Positions 38,128-40,000 of a stretch of DNA of 40,000 nt are shown here, piece by piece. Source of the stretch: Glandiceps talaboti (lineage: Eukaryota; Hemichordata; Enteropneusta; Spengelidae); contig NC_135561.1 of assembly GCF_964340395.1 (NCBI RefSeq), positions 21,428,486-21,468,485 on the forward strand. The letters are read 5' to 3'. The translations under genes and the position numbers were made by a program. A model generated the notes under the pieces. The model saw nothing but the letters and a program-made list of their open reading frames with translations, made no database searches and was not told the DNA's origin. The stretch's first letter is position 1, and each line of letters starts with the position of its first letter.

Positions 38128-39065
38128 TTGTATATAGTACAGCCTTCCTATACTACGACATTCAGTTACAGATGATCAGATTGTATATAGTACAGCCTTC
38201 CTATACTACGACATTCAGTTACTGATGATCAGATTGTATATAGTACAGCCTTCCTATAATACGACATTCACTGCTAATCAGATTGTATATAGTACAGCCT
38301 TCCTATACTACGACATTCAGTTACTGATGATCAGATTGTATATAGTACAATCTTCCTATACTACGACATTCAGTTACTGATGATCAGATTGTATATAGTA
38401 CAGCCTTCCTATACTACGACATTCAGTTACTGATGATCAGATTGTATATAGTACAGCCTTCCTATACTACGACATTCAGTTACTGATGATCAGATTGTAT
38501 ATAGTACAGCCTTCCTATACTACGACATTCAGTTACTGATGATCAGATTGTATATAGTACAATCTTCCTATACTACGACATTCACTGCTAATCAGATTGT
38601 ATATAGTACAGCCTTCCTATACTACGACATTCAGTTACTGCTAATCAGATTGTATATAGTACAGCCTTCCTATACTACGACATTCACTGATGACCAGATT
38701 GTATATAGTACAGCCTTCCTATACTACGACATTCAGTTACTGATGATCAGATTGTATATAGTACAGCCTTCCTATACTACGACATTCAGTTACTGATGAT
38801 CAGATTGTATATAGTACAGCCTTCCTATACTACGACATTCAGTTACTGACGATCAGATTGTATTTAGTACAGCCTTCCTATACTACAACATTCAGTTACT
38901 GATGATCAGATTGTATATAGTACAACCTTCCTATACTACAACATTCAGTTACTGATGATCGGATTGTATATAGTACAGCCTTCCTATACTACGACATTCA
39001 GTTACTGCTAATCAGATTGTATATAGTACAATCTTCCTATACTACGACATTCACTGCTAATCAGA
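38128..39065 (+). repeat. 938-bp higher-order repeat, copy 2
   Basis: This is a tandem partner of the previous block, with CCTATAATACG at 38253 and TGTATTTAG near 38859. The match weakens after about 38920, where CAACC replaces CAATC, so the last part may be a different lineage of monomers. Confidence 0.7.
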
Positions 39066-39180
39066 TTGTATATAGTACAGCCTTCCTATACTACGACATT
39101 CACTGCTAATCAGATTGTATATAGTACAGCCTTCCTATACTATAACATTCAGTTACTGATGATCAGATTGTATATAGTAC

Positions 39181-39880
39181 AGCCTTCCTATACTACAACA
39201 TTCAGTTACTGATGATCGGATTGTATATAGTACAACCTTCCTATACTACGACATTCAGTTACTGATGATCAGATTGTATATAGTACAGCCTTCCTTTACT
39301 ACGACATTCAGTTACTGCTCATCAGATTGTATATAGTACAGCCTTCCTATACTACGACATTCAGTTACTGATGATCAGATTGTATATAGTACAGCCTTCC
39401 TATACTACGACATTCACTGCTAATCAGATTGTATATAGTACAGCCTTCCTATACTACGACATTCAGTTACTGATGATCAGATTGTATATAGTACAGCCTT
39501 CCTATACTACGACATTCAGTTACTGATGATCAGATTGTATATAGTACAGCCTTCCTATACTACGACATTCACTGCTAATCAGATTGTATATAGTACAGCC
39601 TTCCTATACTACGACATTCAGTTACTGATGATCAGATTGTATATAGTACAGCCTTCCTATACTACAACATTCAGTTACTGATGATCAGATTGTATATAGT
39701 ACAGCCTTCCTATACTACAACATTCAGTTACTGATGATCGGATTGTATATAGTACAACCTTCCTATACTACGACATTCAGTTACTGATGATCAGATTGTA
39801 TATAGTACAGCCTTCCTTTACTACGACATTCAGTTACTGCTCATCAGATTGTATATAGTACAGCCTTCCTATACTACGAC
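39181..39880 (+). repeat. 522-bp tandem duplication in satellite
   Basis: The run CTACAACATTC, GATCGGATT, CTTTACTACG and the rare junction GCTCATCAG occurs at 39181-39325 and again 522 bp later. This equals ten monomers, two of them 49 bp. The copies diverge after about 39400 versus 39920. Confidence 0.75.
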
Positions 39881-40000
39881 ATTCAGTTACTGATGATCAG
39901 ATTGTATATAGTACAGCCTTCCTATACTACAACATTCAGTTACTGATGATCAGATTGTATATAGTACAGCCTTCCTATACTACAACATTCAGTTACTGAT

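Larger units (their letters stand above)
36235..40000 (+). repeat. 53-bp satellite DNA array, right segment
   Basis: The satellite resumes in mid-monomer (ATTGTATATAG) in the same orientation as the left segment and runs to the window end, about 70 monomers. 49-bp monomers are more frequent here, especially after 37300. After the insert the order of variants (two GATGATC, one GCTAATC, two ACAGATG, then GATCGG and GATGAGCAG) is the order seen at 28857-29500. Confidence 0.95.

Overview
The window looks like metazoan, probably marine-invertebrate, nuclear DNA. It carries a short-exon gene with standard animal splice sites, simple-sequence tracts and AT-rich introns. A very long satellite array fills most of it. 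No bacterial genes, rRNA, tRNA or CRISPR arrays were seen. The species cannot be named from the sequence.

Region 1 (1-2590, + strand) holds six exons of a receptor tyrosine kinase gene, with the 5' end upstream of the window. Exon phases agree across all six. They encode a cysteine-rich EGF-like ectodomain end, a transmembrane helix, a juxtamembrane segment and a kinase domain running from the glycine-rich loop through HRD and DFG to the activation loop. Two oddities stand out: a GC-AG intron between exons 5 and 6, and an in-frame TAA between the HRDVAARN and DFG motifs. No exon for the rest of the kinase lobe follows within the window, so the gene either has a giant satellite-filled intron or is a broken copy.

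Region 2 (about 2714-31452, continuing at 36235-40000) is a head-to-tail satellite with a 53-bp monomer and a minority 49-bp form lacking 4 bp. I estimate about 600 monomers. It has layered higher-order structure. There is a 5390-bp tandem duplication (98 monomers of 53 bp plus 4 of 49 bp). A more diverged duplication has an offset that steps by exactly one monomer (3330, 3277, 3224 bp). A 3380-bp tandem duplication is subdivided into 2585 and 795 bp. Smaller 938-bp and 522-bp duplications lie in the right-hand segment. Short ORFs inside the array are by-products of the repeat.

Region 3 (31453-36234) is a 4.78-kb non-satellite insert. It has imperfect terminal inverted repeats starting CCCTTACC, an apparent 2-bp AT target duplication and CAGCTG/CTGACAG-rich subterminal repeats. 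I read it as a degenerate or non-autonomous DNA transposon that landed inside one monomer after the higher-order repeats formed, because the satellite on both sides stays in register with an intact copy elsewhere. Inside it, broken coding remnants face away from each other around a CpG-rich segment at about 34449-34770. I do not recognise the proteins.
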